From: Struthio camelus
Taxonomy: Eukaryota; Chordata; Aves; Struthioniformes; Struthionidae
Direction of reading: 5' to 3'
DNA: 64,000 bases
Assembly (NCBI RefSeq): GCF_040807025.1
Contig: NC_090943.1
Coordinates: 24,457,213-24,521,212, forward strand
The notes under the pieces were generated by a model. It made no database searches, had not been told where the DNA came from, and saw nothing but the letters and a program-made list of their open reading frames with translations. Position numbers and translations under genes: made by a program. Shown in pieces: positions 39,901 through 51,804 of this stretch. Each line of letters begins with the position of its first letter. The first letter of the stretch is position 1.

Positions 39901-42900
39901 GGGCTCTGAGTTTTTTACCACGCTTGTATTCAAATAAGAAATCTCGGACAATTCAAAGGAAAACAAGAACATGCAGGCCCATTTTCTTAAGGTCTACCTC
40001 ACTGGCACATGCAAATATTTCCCCAAAACAGACACTTTGTTACTTACAATTGACAAGAATTATCCCAAAGCTGTCCCATAATTTAGGAAAGGGAAGTTAT
40101 ATTTGAAAATATGATATGAATGAAAAAAAGTAATTTAATCGAAATGAAAAAAATGAAGTTAGGTTTCAAGGACGTCAGAATCCAAAACTCAAGCTGTGAA
40201 TTTTACTTTGTCTTACTGCTTCCATCACTTATATATATGATATGTGTTTTTCAGGATATTTTGGCATGTTATTTGTCAGCTGTTATCTTTCATGGACTGG
40301 GTGGACAAGCTGCATGGAACTGACTGAGCATGTAGGATGCTACTGAAAACACAGTTTGTTTGGGTTGTGACCAGCATTCCTGCTGATTCTTCTGAGTGAA
40401 ATGCTGATTATGCTGGAACTGCTGGGAATTTTGTCATGGAATTAGTAAAATTTTCTCCTAAAACATATGATTTTTTTAGTGCATAAAGTGTATAAAGGAA
40501 ATAAGCTACCGCAGTGCAAGCTGAATTCTATCATTGGGTTGTGTGGTATGATCATAAGTGGGTTGGCTACATCTCTCATGTATAAGTAAGATCAAGTTAT
40601 TAATCTAATTCATAAAATTCAAGATAGTCCTCGATATACAATGAAATAATTTTGAATTCTAAAATATTAAAGCTCCATAATGTTTCTAAGAAAAAAGTTT
40701 TCAATAAAACACACTTACATCTTACTTACCCATACTCAAAATTATTCTCAGGAATATTTTGCACAGTCAGAGAAGCTAAAGTTATTTTAAAAAGGAACTG
40801 TCCATAATTTCTAAAATAGAACACAAAAATAACTAAAGTCTCCTTTTGATCCTTGTGAGTATACTTTATCTGTCCTTGAAAAAAATATATCCAATGTACC
40901 TTTCAAAATGATGTATTATGTGTTATTGTTACAGTGTTCAATATTGTTCAATACTGAACTACTGTACTGATTACCACTCTCCCAGTCTGCTTTAGTTCTA
41001 TCATGTGCTTTTATTTACCACCTGAGGCAAAAACATTTTAATTGGTTTAGTGAAGCTTGAACTCTCTTTTGTCAATGACACATTTCATCAAAATAGAACT
41101 AAGCCAGAAGGTGTACGTACTCTCCCAGTTTTGAAAAACAGTGGCTTTATTTGGGGACTTAAGTTTGGAAATGGATCTCTGCAGTGTAAATTACTTAAAT
41201 AGCAATAGCAAAACATTTTGGTCTTGTTTTTCTGCTTCCCTTTTTAATACTAGGAAGACTTAAAAATAGACTGCACTAACTTTTCCATTGCTTAACTAGA
41301 CATATACATGCAGCAAACGGACCATAAAATGTGTACTGTATATCCACTGAAGTTCTAGAATACAATGCAGCATGGCTTATAGTACTGCAAGTGACAAAAG
41401 TGAATCATGTATGCATCTTCTTATTTAAAAAGTTTCTGTTCAAATGATCTTTACATAAAAGATAGAGAGAATTGTAGTTATATTTGAAATAGCTTTCCCT
41501 TGTTTGCCACGATTGTAGAAAAAAGGATCAAATGTACTGCTCGAAAAGCACATGACTTTCTTAGGGGAGATCTCATACAACTAATGAACAACAAAAACCA
41601 CTTGTTGCCTTTCTATTTTCTTAAAACTGTTCAGTTGACTACGCCAGGACCCTCTGTGAATCTTTTATTTGAAAAAAGTTATCTAAAACAGCAATATTTG
41701 TATCATTGTAATACAATAGTTAGTCTGCTAGTCTTATTAGTCTATTTCCATCAGTATTTCCAACTGTGATCCTAAATATGACATTGAAAAATAGCAAGTA
41801 TTATATGATACAAACATTTTTTTTCATGAACAACAGGACTAATGACATCTTTCTCTCCTAGAAGCTTATGTATTACATCCCTCCCACAGCCACCGCTCCT
41901 TCTTTTCTCCCAGTGGTTTGTCTGCACAAAAAGTACGATGGCTGGCTGGCACAGAGCGCACAGTGATTGATCAGTCAGTTTCTGTTCCAGTATATTTAGT
42001 AGTTCCATACACACTTACACATATAAATTCTCTTTGTTTTTCTCTAAAGGAAGGAAATCTGCTCTATTTAAATACCAATTTTCACAAAGCTTCTCAAAAT
42101 CCATCACCTTTAAGATCTCAAATTCACACTGCCCAAGTTGCCTGAAACTGACTCTTGGATTCCGAAATTGTTAGGGATGGTTGGAATGAAAGATATACAG
42201 ACCAAAAGAACAACTGCATATGTTTTGTTTCCTTAGAAATTCAAGCTGAACAGAAGCAATAAAATCAGGTACTAGTGATCTTTAAAGTTCATCTGTGCAC
42301 AGCAATATCTTTTTGTGTGTCACCTACAGTCACTCTGCTGCCCATGATGTTTGTGGTGAAGAGGCTCTCTGCTTGTTCAGGGCACTTCAAAAGGGCACAA
42401 GTCTGTAAACTTCAGAAACTCTGGAGGGCGTGCTGGACATCTAGGGCACTTGTTAAGAAGCCCTGGTACATACTCTTCACACCCTCGGGTGAGGAACGCC
42501 TTGTTAACTTCAAATCACTCTTAAGCCAGGTTGAGGTAAAATTCAAAAAAGCATTCCTTCATGACCTCCAGAACAGACGATACAGTTAACAATATTTACA
42601 AAATACACAGACAAAGAAATGAAAACTATTACACTTTACTTACAATTGTTTCAACCCACAAAGCACTACCTTTACCTTATTAAACTATTTTCCTCCTAGC
42701 AGAATCATAATAAGTTTTCCAGGCTTGTACATTTCTTCCTCCACTTTTGGAGTACCATCGGTCTTAGAGTTATTTTCTCTTTTGATGAGATTGGTCTTCT
42801 TTGATTTGACCAATTTAATTCTATTCTCTCCTTAAGCATGAAACAGTTTCATTGCCTCTCAATTAGAATAAAGCTTTTTACCTTTCACAGTTATGTAAAT

Positions 42901-45269
42901 ATTTTTCTTACACTGAGTAAGGGACTTTACTAAAATTATCTGTAACAAGGACTATATTTTTCATTTGACCTTACATTCTTTGTTAGTTTTTTATGTCAGA
43001 AATATACATAATACAAATATCTAAATAGGCTAATGCTGTGTAGCTCCTTGCTTGTTTCTCCCGCTTGAGATCAGATATGGCAGTTATTAACCTGTGTAGG
43101 ATGATAATGTGTTTTGGATGACTGATCTCCAACTTTTTTCTTTTAGGCATACCACATTAGTATGCCTTTGAGAAGCCTTAGAGGACTCTAGTTGGGCCTG
43201 AATATATTATGCAAGAGATCATTTTGGTAAAGCTTCTCAGTTAGCTTTTAGATGCTAAATAAATCAGACCTCTCTCCTATTCTTTGGCTGTTGATGACTG
43301 TGATGAAGCAATTATACCCAAAGCTTGCACAGATGAAGACAGCATTTGATACCAAGGAGAATGGGACTTATATTTCCAAAAACCAAGGAGCATCTCTACT
43401 GCCTTCAGTTTTCCAGGTGACCTGTTAGAAAAACATTTGGCAAAACTCTGTTGGGTCTGCCGCTGCCTCCTTGAGCTGACGCAAGGTTGAAGATCTGACT
43501 CTGGCATTCATGCCAAGTTTGATACTTAGACAAATTTGGGCAGGCACTGAAGACAATGATTTTTATTATGTATTTGGCATCAGATATCAAAACATTTCCA
43601 AAACAATTTCACCCAAGCTTTTTAGATCAACTATTCTGAAACAGGAAAGAACCCTTCTTCTGCTCAAAGAAATGCTACTAGCATTTGAGGGACTATTACA
43701 AAAAGTGGATATATAGGCCCTATGTGCATAATTAAAAAATTCCCCCCTATAAAATCTATATCACTTTGCTTCTAGAAAAACAGTTTATAACATGAAATTC
43801 TGTTTACAAGTCATAAGTAAGTACAAAAAAATTCCATCCCTTCAAAAATCATTTGTTGGAAGTCCATCAGACCTTGGGCGTGGCAGAAGGATAACATTTT
43901 GATTATGCAATTTGGTAGTACTATACTTGTTATTAAATATAAGAGAAAAACATATTTTTCACACTAAAGAACTTTAAAAATGGCTGGAAATTTTTACTTG
44001 AAAAAAGCTCCAAAACCATACTGCAGGAGATGATGCTTCCAGATCTGACTCAGTTGCACTGAATCCTAATTCTGTTCTGTAATCTAAAATATTAATCCTG
44101 ATGTATCAAAACTTAGAGTCAATCAGGGAGATCAAATATTGCAGATGATGCCTATTAAGAAGCATTCAACAAAAATGAAGTTCAAGTGAGCAAAAGATCC
44201 AGCTATAGCAAGATCTACAGAAAAATAGCAAGGCATTTATAGAATTTGGTAATATGGAAAACATTCAGCATTTATTACCTCACAATCTTTTCCTCCGCAA
44301 ACCCAGTTGTAAGGAGTGCCTTATAATAAAAGACTCTGTGGTTTCCTATAAGGCTTGGCTGATCTTACATAAACAATAATATGTGGAAACTGAACTAGAT
44401 TCTATGATTTACAATGTTTTTTCAATGTTATTTATTACACTGAATGGCTTTAGATATATAACATATATATTTAGTATTCATTTCTTGATTGTTCTGAGTT
44501 AGCACATTATTTCTAAATTCTATTTCCTTTCCTTTTTTTGTTTATTGGATGCAATAAATTCTTACTGTTTCTCTTTCTTCATTTTACAAGGTAAAACTGT
44601 ACTTAATGCCCTATCTTATGGGCATAAAAATGGAAGCTGATGGAGTACATTGTTATGATTTATATGTCCTCACCCAGCGCTGTCTGTGTATTTAGTCCCC
44701 TAGTGAGGCTATAATGTCACTATAACTACCATTTATTTCTGAATAAAATTATTCAATACAAGAAATATATAACTTTGAAAAAAAATCCAAGAGACAAAAC
44801 CAAGGAAGGCTAGAAACAGTTCAACTATCAATGTGCACAGTCAATCTATCTGAAATCAGACTTTAAATTGGATGATACACTACAGACTGGTTTTGTTTCC
44901 GTGCTTTTCATCTCTGCAGCATTAGCCTGTGACATCAAAGATGATCCCATAACTCATTCTTACCTGCATATGAACCTTTCCTTTTTAAGCTTGAATTAGT
45001 TGGACTGTCAGAGAGGGAAATCTCAGTGCCTGTTAATTTTCTAGCCAGTAATGGAGTGGGAGGGCACCTAGAGACTTCAGTCCAGGTAAGCAACTGCTAG
45101 GCTGTTAATCAAAGCACTCAATATATAGCTTACGCTATCTGTGTGCGTAGTTGTTCTGACTCAAGCCAGGTTATGTTCAATAAAACGATTCTACCTCTTC
45201 ACTGAAGATGAGCCCTCAAAAAATACAAACAAACCTCTTTCAGCAATAGGAATACACAGAACTTGTTGC

Positions 45270-45695
45270 ATGGGATCAGCCCATTTCTCTAGCTTGATGA
45301 GGTTCCTCCGAAAGGCAGCCCTGCCCACCAGTGTACTGACCACTCTTCCCAATTTGATATCATCTGCAAACTAGCTGAGAATGTACTCTACCCCATCATC
45401 CACGTTGTTACTGAAGACAAACAGGACTCATACCCGTATCAATACCTGCTACAAGTAACCAACGGCCAGGTGGGCTTTGTTTGTCTGATCACCACCCGTA
45501 GAGCTCAACATTCCAGCCAATTTTCCACCTACCTTGTCATCTGTTTATCCAGTCCATAGCTCACCAATTTGGCTATTAGGATATATGGTAGACTATCAAT
45601 TAAAGGCATTGCTAATTTCAAGGTATACAACATCTACTGCTTTCCCTTCGTCCACTCAGCTAGGTGTCTCATCACAGCATGCAATGTAGATGTCC
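45270..45695 (-). mobile_element. CR1 LINE fragment, reverse-transcriptase 3' part, decayed
   Basis: The plus strand reads as the reverse complement of avian CR1 ORF2. Matching words include tgatatcatctgcaaactag near 45355 (antisense of the FADDT motif), then gagaatgtactctaccccat and ccacgttgttactgaagaca, then aacattccagccaattttcc near 45508, and caaggtatacaacatctact near 45619. Many substitutions, small indels and stops show that it is old. The flanking 5' and 3' portions of the LINE are absent, which is typical of truncated CR1 copies. Of the CR1 calls in this window this has the strongest match. Confidence 0.85.
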
Positions 45696-45783
45696 CTCCC
45701 CAGAGCATGTCACATAAAGGACACATAGTTAACTTAAAGAAGGCTTGTGACAGATGAGGAGTAGCTGGAGTACAGAGAAACCG

Positions 45784-45816
45784 GTTGCTTGGCAACTCTT
45801 GCCAGCTGATGCAAAT
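45784..45816. promoter_or_regulatory. X-box (RFX) palindrome followed by an octamer motif
   Basis: The sequence gttgcttggcaac at 45784-45796 fits the RFX X-box consensus (GTNRCC-N-RGYAAC), being a near-perfect palindrome with one deviation. Thirteen bases later atgcaaat at 45809-45816 is a perfect octamer (POU) site. The pair lies just beyond the CR1 fragment. Binding is inferred from motifs alone. Confidence 0.35.
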
Positions 45817-47169
45817 CAGAAAAATCCATGCTAGAAACCTGGGAAGCCATAACCAGCTCCCTGCTGGTCTGACTTTTTATTCTGGAGTTTTGTAAGAAAT
45901 CTGTGAGGTCTGTTTGACCCCAAGATTCTGCTCATCGCAAACACAATGCCCTCTGAAATTCAAAGAAAGCAGGTAGGGTTTTCATTGGCTCTGTCTGTGT
46001 AGCAACTTCTCATGCAAACATGGCACCCCTGGAACCTCAGAAGTTCAAGGCTTAGGGTAGACATCCTCAAAGCTAATTGCCTGAAACGGACTTCTTCCCT
46101 CAAATATGCCAGGCATATCTAATGTTTTTTCTCTGCATTTAGCTGCACATTGAATTTTCTTTTCAACACCATGCAAAAAAGGTGCCAAGCCAAAAACGTG
46201 CCTCTGTCTTCATCTGAAGCATTGTAGCGCAAACCTACGCTCAGAGTTCCTGACAAGTTCTTGGTTTTTGCCTTCAGTTGCACTGCTCCAATAACTTTTA
46301 AAAGAACAATTTGGTGAGGTGATAGAGATGTATGGATTCTGAAATTCATCCATACTCTCTTTGTGTTATGCTAAGACTTCTAGAACACTATACAAAAATA
46401 TACCATATGTCAAGTGAAAGTACGTGCTCTGACACTATCAGTTTCATACAAGTCAATAACAGGCATTTCAACTTCAATCACTTCCAGTGAGTCAACAAGA
46501 TGTCTGAATATCACACAGTTTCCTCTGTTCTCCACAGCCAGCCATCTCGGGGTGAGAGTTGCCATAATATTCTAGGTTTGTCTATTGAGTCCTTCTTTTT
46601 TTTAAGAATGGTGTTAGTAGCAGTCCTACTGTTGTGCTGAATGAGCAGTTTTCTTCCTAACCTTACTTTTCACGTGTTCATATACTTTTAAAAGAAAACT
46701 AGGCTAAAATGTCCCATGCTTTTGGACAGCTCTTGATAGCTTTAAAATAACACCAGCAGTGATGACATTTTAAAAGTCTGGCAAAATTTTGCTTGGCTAT
46801 GAAGCAGAATATGCAGAATATTTCACATTTTAAGACAGTTTAGATTCTTTCAGATGCTTTGGATCTCTAATTATTAGCTGTCAAATAGTGCAAACCATTT
46901 AAAGAGACTTTTGCCAGATTAAATATATTCCAGAAAGTGCTTTATACAATAGTATGTATATAAGAACACTTAATAAATGTTATTTACATTTCATAAAACA
47001 CTAGTTAAAGAGGTATGTGTGCATATAGCACTATAGCACCAAATGTATTATAGTTGCCACTAAAGTGAAATATTATCATCGCTAGAAAGTAACAAAAATG
47101 AGCAGCTTTTGGAGCAGGAGACAAAGAAAATAAAATACATTCAGCTGACTGCAGAGAAAAAAAGGTTAA

Positions 47170-47370
47170 ACAGTGTATCATTTAATAATTTTGTGTTTTA
47201 CTAGGAGATTGTCATCCCCTAATTTTATGAAAGGGACTATGTGATCTTAAGCATAAATTTTCAGAAAAAAATGCTTGCAATTGTGTGCCTAATTTGCATG
47301 GGCAATTACTGTCCTTTCATACAGTCACGGTAATTGTGATTACTCTGACTACATGTCCAAATTAGAGTAA
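47170..47370. promoter_or_regulatory. Candidate conserved non-coding element or enhancer
   Basis: The segment is dense in homeodomain and POU words: taataatt, cctaattt, atttgcat (octamer, 47292-47299), gcaattac and ggtaattgtgattac. It has no coding potential and no repeat signature. This composition is typical of developmental enhancers in gene deserts, but conservation cannot be tested here. Confidence 0.3.
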
Positions 47371-48597
47371 AAAACGCAAGCACAGTTACATAAAGTTTCT
47401 GCCTGAATGATTGTAAGTCATTAGTTTCTTCTCATCTGAAAGATGGATTTAGCAATAAAAAATGTACCGGGTACAAATGAAGAAATGTGGCTTTAGGAAT
47501 CTAGGTCTCCTTAGTATTAGACTATTACATTGTATTATAAACAAGTTATACCTGGTACTGCACATTATACACGTAGGGCAAATAGAAATATAGCATGAGT
47601 GGAGGACCACATAATAGCCGTGCAAATGCCATAATAGCAAACACATCATGGGAGGCTTACCGTGGCCACACGGTGCTGGAAATATAACAATGGGGGATGC
47701 TTAGCATTAGTAAGCTATGGGGAGCTGGGTGAAAGCATAAGGCTACAGAAAGATTCACAGGCAAGTAAGTATGTTTGCTTTGCAAGGCAAAGGCTCACCA
47801 AGCACAAGAGATGGTTAAGAACAGCATAAGAGACAATCAAATGAGAAGACCGAACAGATCGTTAAAGCCTGAGGAACAACAAGCAACATTAACATTTAGG
47901 GATACACTGAATTGCAAATAGCTTCCATAGCAGAGCAAAGCTAAAATCTCACTAAGAACCTTTTCTAAGAGTATGTGATACCTAAAGCAATTCAATGTAT
48001 TTCAAAGAGGCAAAGGGGAAGTAAGATGAAAGAAAAATTATCTTCATATGCTGAAATATTTCTGGAAGAGACAGTTTCATAAAACCCAAAGAAAACCCTA
48101 CCAAAAAAAAACCCAGCATACTTGTTTCTATCTAATGGCAAAAATTCAAAATAAAATCTTTCAAGTACATCTTTTTATGGTCCCTACTATAAGGATCACG
48201 TATCAGTCAAAGTATTTATCTCAGGAACAGATTGTTTTAACCAGCAGAAGAATGTAGGATTGAAGGTCTGTTCCTATCCATCCAGAGAGTTTTAGATCAT
48301 AACCATATCTTGAAACATTGAAGCCTATAAATTGCTACTTAAAATGAGAGAACAAAGGGTAGGAAATTTTGTTAGTCTTTATTCTTTTGTTTTAAAGAAA
48401 GCAAAAGAATGGAAAAACATTAGCATAATTTTGTATGTGGAGAAAAGTAAATGCAAGAAAAAAGAATAGATTGCATTATATGTTCAAGAATAAAAGTAGT
48501 CAGTAAAAATGCCAGCACCATGTAAAAAAAGTCATGGTTGTTGTGGGAAATCATAAACTTGAAATCTTTCACTTTGTGTGTTCCAAAGCAGATGTTC

Positions 48598-48640
48598 AGC
48601 CGCTATAAATCAGCAGAGCTCCCTGACCCTTAATTTCTTA
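48598..48640. repeat. Possible palindromic amniote repeat fragment
   Basis: The sequence cagccgctataaatcagcag, followed by agctccctgaccctta, parallels the CTGGTRTAAATCAGCATAGCTCCATTGACTTCAATGG motif also suspected at 4309 and 32300. It is short and decayed. Confidence 0.4.
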
Positions 48641-50948
48641 ACCGCAGGATTTTGCTGAGGATTTTTTGCACTGAACTTATTTAAATTAAATAGCATTATT
48701 TTAGCTATTCTAAGAACTATAACACCATCTACTGGGCAAAGAATTTTTACTCAAAGATGTTAAAGATCAGGTCATTTGGGTGACCTGGAGTAACAACTGA
48801 TTGCACTCTTCAAAATGTCAGGCTTCAGTGTGTCTCACAAACGTACGGTCATATAGGCTATAACAATGCATACAACTCTGTGATTTATTTTGGTGTGATT
48901 ATAACATTATCTGAAGTGGGAGCTGGAATTCATTTCAGAACAAATAAGCATCAAATGTTCTCATGGAAGACCAATCCCAAGTCAATTTTTAAGTTACAGT
49001 AGCTTGCTTATCGGGTCCCTTTCCTTAAGATTTCTCATTTAATGGGTGCTTTTTTTCAGGACTGCCCAACATTTCCTCTGAGTTCTAACACATTCTTCAT
49101 AAATCATTCTTCCCAACATGTCTGATCTCTGTGCGAACTCTCGTCCTTGCATTATTCTTTATGTATTCTTAAAATGTCCTAAGTAGGTGGTAACTTTGCA
49201 GAATCCATAGCAGAAATCAGCCCCTCACAGGCCTGAGCAACTCGCAGACCCCCTGAGCAACTCTGGCAGAACGGGTATCAATATGGAAGTTAATGGGATT
49301 TAGAGCTATCACTGTGAAAAGAGATGAAATAATGAATTTTCATAACAGGCTTGAAGGACAAAATGTCATACGGCAAGACAGTTTGTTTTAAGAATAAAAG
49401 AGGAATAGCATTTATATTAATACTAAAGGAGATAAAACAACGGTTAAGAATAGAAAATTAAACAGAAGACAACGGTCATTAAAAGTAAGTACTGTAGGTG
49501 GAAAGGAACTGGGAACACAAAGAGAGGAGTACAAATGTTTCAGGCTTTTAGGAAAGAGGAGTTTGAAAGACAAAATCTGAGCAAGTAAGAAAAAGAACTT
49601 AGAGAGGAAGACAATGTAAAATGGGCAAATGACTTTAGGCATGGTTTTGCCTGCAGCATTTAGAGAGACAAAAAGGTTCTTGTCTGTTGGTATAGAACAT
49701 CTTCCCAGTATACTTATTTCCTCCTAACGGCATCTAAACATGCAGATATTTCATACCTCTTTTCATTCTGCATTCTTCCAACACATCCTATCACCTTCTT
49801 GAAAACAAAACTTCCCCCAGTAAAAAGAATTTTTCCTCAACCTCACCAAGATGAAAGTAAACCTCGTCAAATCAATCCCAGTGTAATTTTCTGCAGGAAA
49901 CTACTCCTTTTGCAAAACGGAAACTTTCCTGTAAATTTTGACTAAATTGTGTGTATTTAATCCTTTTAACATTTCAACATAGTGCATAAACTTCATTTCA
50001 GCCTTACTGAAATCAAAAAATTCAATCTTTTATTTTAAAGTAACTTTTCAGTTTGAAATGCAGTACTGAAATTGATGCCTGTAAATGCCTTTTAGCTAAC
50101 TGCATTACTGTCTCTTTTTATCTTTTCTTCTGCATACTGTCACTGCTAGGTAAACAGGGCAATTAACCAGAGAGTACTGACTGCACATCAACATATTAGC
50201 GAATTCATGTCACACAAAGCTTGTCTGAGTCCCTTGTAACTAATAATGCCAGACGTATGTTATTAGCATTACTCTGTGGTACTTGACATTCTTAATTTAA
50301 TTATATTCCTAATAGTCTTAATGATTACAAACTTTTTCTGACAACTACAGTGCCAAATTTTCTCTTATTTTTCCCCCAAATTGCAGTCCATAACCCAAAA
50401 TGATACGCTACTGGCTACACACGGTGCAATCATACAAGTATAAGGGAAATTGACATTTTACCTATCTCTGCGGGGTAATTTTATCTGAAAGGAAAAGAAA
50501 AATTTCAGTCTGGTTTGGGGGGAAAATATACCATTTCTCTTTAAACAACATAAAAATGCCATGGTATTTTTAAAAAAAATTGAATAAATAATGGTTTCTA
50601 AAACAGTCCATTTGCATGTCATACTTTTTCCCCATTTATACTTATAAACCTTGAATGAATTCAACCCTGACTGTGAGTAGAACTGTTATGTTGTCATAGT
50701 AGGACCCTTAATAGATTGAAAGTTATGTTTTAAATCTGGTAAAAAAGTTTTATTTGTAATTGGTGTGTTCTGTCAATCATACTGCCCTTTGTGTGACCCT
50801 TAATTAGTTAACCCTTGTGCCTCACCTTTATGTTATCAAATCATTGGTAGGAAGTGATTGTCAATCAATGGGAATATTCTGGAAAGAGAACAGGCCTAGG
50901 CGCTAATCAGCAAGCAGGTCCACATGCCGACGAAGGATCCAAAACGCA

Positions 50949-51030
50949 CCAATAAGAACGCAGATCCAAACAAAGTGTGACCAATGGCAGGGTCTTGATG
51001 CCTGTGGTCACAACGTGGTTCACCTATAAG
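50949..51030 (+). promoter_or_regulatory. LTR promoter: two CCAAT boxes and a TATA box
   Basis: CCAAT occurs at 50949-50953 and 50981-50985, and a TATA-like ctataag at 51024-51030. The second CCAAT lies about 40 bases upstream of the TATA, a standard spacing, so transcription would start near 51055 on the plus strand, pointing toward MINDY3. Whether it is active is unknown. Confidence 0.5.
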
Positions 51031-51354
51031 GAGCCGCGTGCCCTTACATGGTGAGGGGACTTTTGCTTGTGGTAACCCAGGGCAGAAGAAGAGCTGAAAT
51101 CATAAAGAATGGCATGGGGGAGAAAGAAACCTGGGTGGTCTTTCTCAAGACCTGAAGAAACCAAGGGTATATTCCCCAATTGAAGACAGCTCTGCTGGAG
51201 GCTGTGGGACAGCCAGTAGAGGAGGTCCAGCACCAGTGCTGGGCTTCAGGGGCTCACTGTGTTCCCCCCTCCCCTCCTGACCTGGGACATCAGGTTAGGC
51301 CTTCAGGATCCTGACTTATCAGTGGACATGTGAGTTAACTCTGTAAGGTTTAAG

Positions 51355-51566
51355 TGGCACACCCTTCTGGTGTGGCCTGCTTAATCACAGGACCTCTAGC
51401 CATGAGATGGCACACTCTCCCTCCCCCCCTACCTTGGGGTGTAGCCTGCTTAAAGATGAAGAGCTGCCTGCTGTGTGGTGGCACCCTCTGTTGAGGGTGG
51501 CCTGCTTAGAGTACAGGTCCCTGGACCTGAAAGCAGCACTCCCCACTCTGGGTGTGGTCTGCTTAA
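51355..51566 (+). repeat. Four-copy degenerate tandem repeat inside the LTR
   Basis: A word of the form gtgtggcctgcttaa recurs at 51370-51384, 51439-51453 (one change), 51495-51508 (shortened) and 51552-51566 (one change). Each is preceded by a gcac-type sequence such as ggcacaccct, ggcacactct, ggcaccctct or agcactcccc. Unit length is about 55-70 bases. It lies downstream of the LTR promoter, in the part expected to be R or U5. Confidence 0.8.
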
Positions 51567-51804
51567 CCCTTCCCCCTGACCTTACCATTTTTGTATTTGT
51601 TGATTGTCTTCTAAACTCAAAGCTCTGTGTGTGTATGTTTAAATATATAATCATTTCTGTTTACTGTTAGACTGAAGCTTCAGTTATTCCATTGTAAGTA
51701 AGTTAATACCTTGTGGTTATTGTACACTGTTATCAATATTATAGTTGTTGTTGTTACCATTCATCAACTCATTAAACTTTGTTACTTACCTGTTAACCAC
51801 TACA

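Larger units (their letters stand above)
29881..45265. other. Long non-coding AT-rich stretch
   Basis: No exon or RNA gene was recognised in about 15.4 kb. Small structures are a tetranucleotide repeat at 31594-31635, possible palindromic-repeat fragments at 32060-32150 and 32300-32400, a perfect hairpin at 33952-33973 and homeodomain-rich AT sequence at about 38150-38440. Open frames at 35221-35550 and 42275-42589 have no recognisable domain. The former contains serine- and arginine-rich low-complexity sequence arising from CAG-like DNA. Confidence 0.55.
45700..50758. other. Non-coding AT-rich stretch
   Basis: No exon, RNA gene or confident transposon was recognised. It includes the X-box/octamer pair listed separately, a homeodomain- and octamer-rich segment at about 47170-47370, a possible palindromic-repeat fragment at 48598-48640 and a 12-base word (cctgagcaactc) repeated 20 bases apart at 49232 and 49252. 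Confidence 0.55.
50764..51804 (+). mobile_element. Probable solo LTR of an endogenous retrovirus
   Basis: A block of about 1041 bases starts TGTG and ends TACA, the canonical TG...CA form. It is flanked by near-identical five-base sequences, attgg at 50759-50763 and attgt at 51805-51809. It contains a promoter-like array of two CCAAT boxes (50949-50953 and 50981-50985) and a TATA-like ctataag at 51024-51030. A polyadenylation-type attaaa lies near the 3' end at 51771-51776, in LTR order on the plus strand. No gag, pol or env sequence and no primer-binding site adjoin it, so a solo LTR left by recombination is likely. The five-base target duplication would suit an ERVL-type element. The family is not recognised. 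Confidence 0.7.

Noticed and set aside
42275..42589. 104-codon plus-strand frame
   Set aside because: No domain is recognised, and basic/hydrophobic composition alone is not evidence. No neighbouring exon was found.
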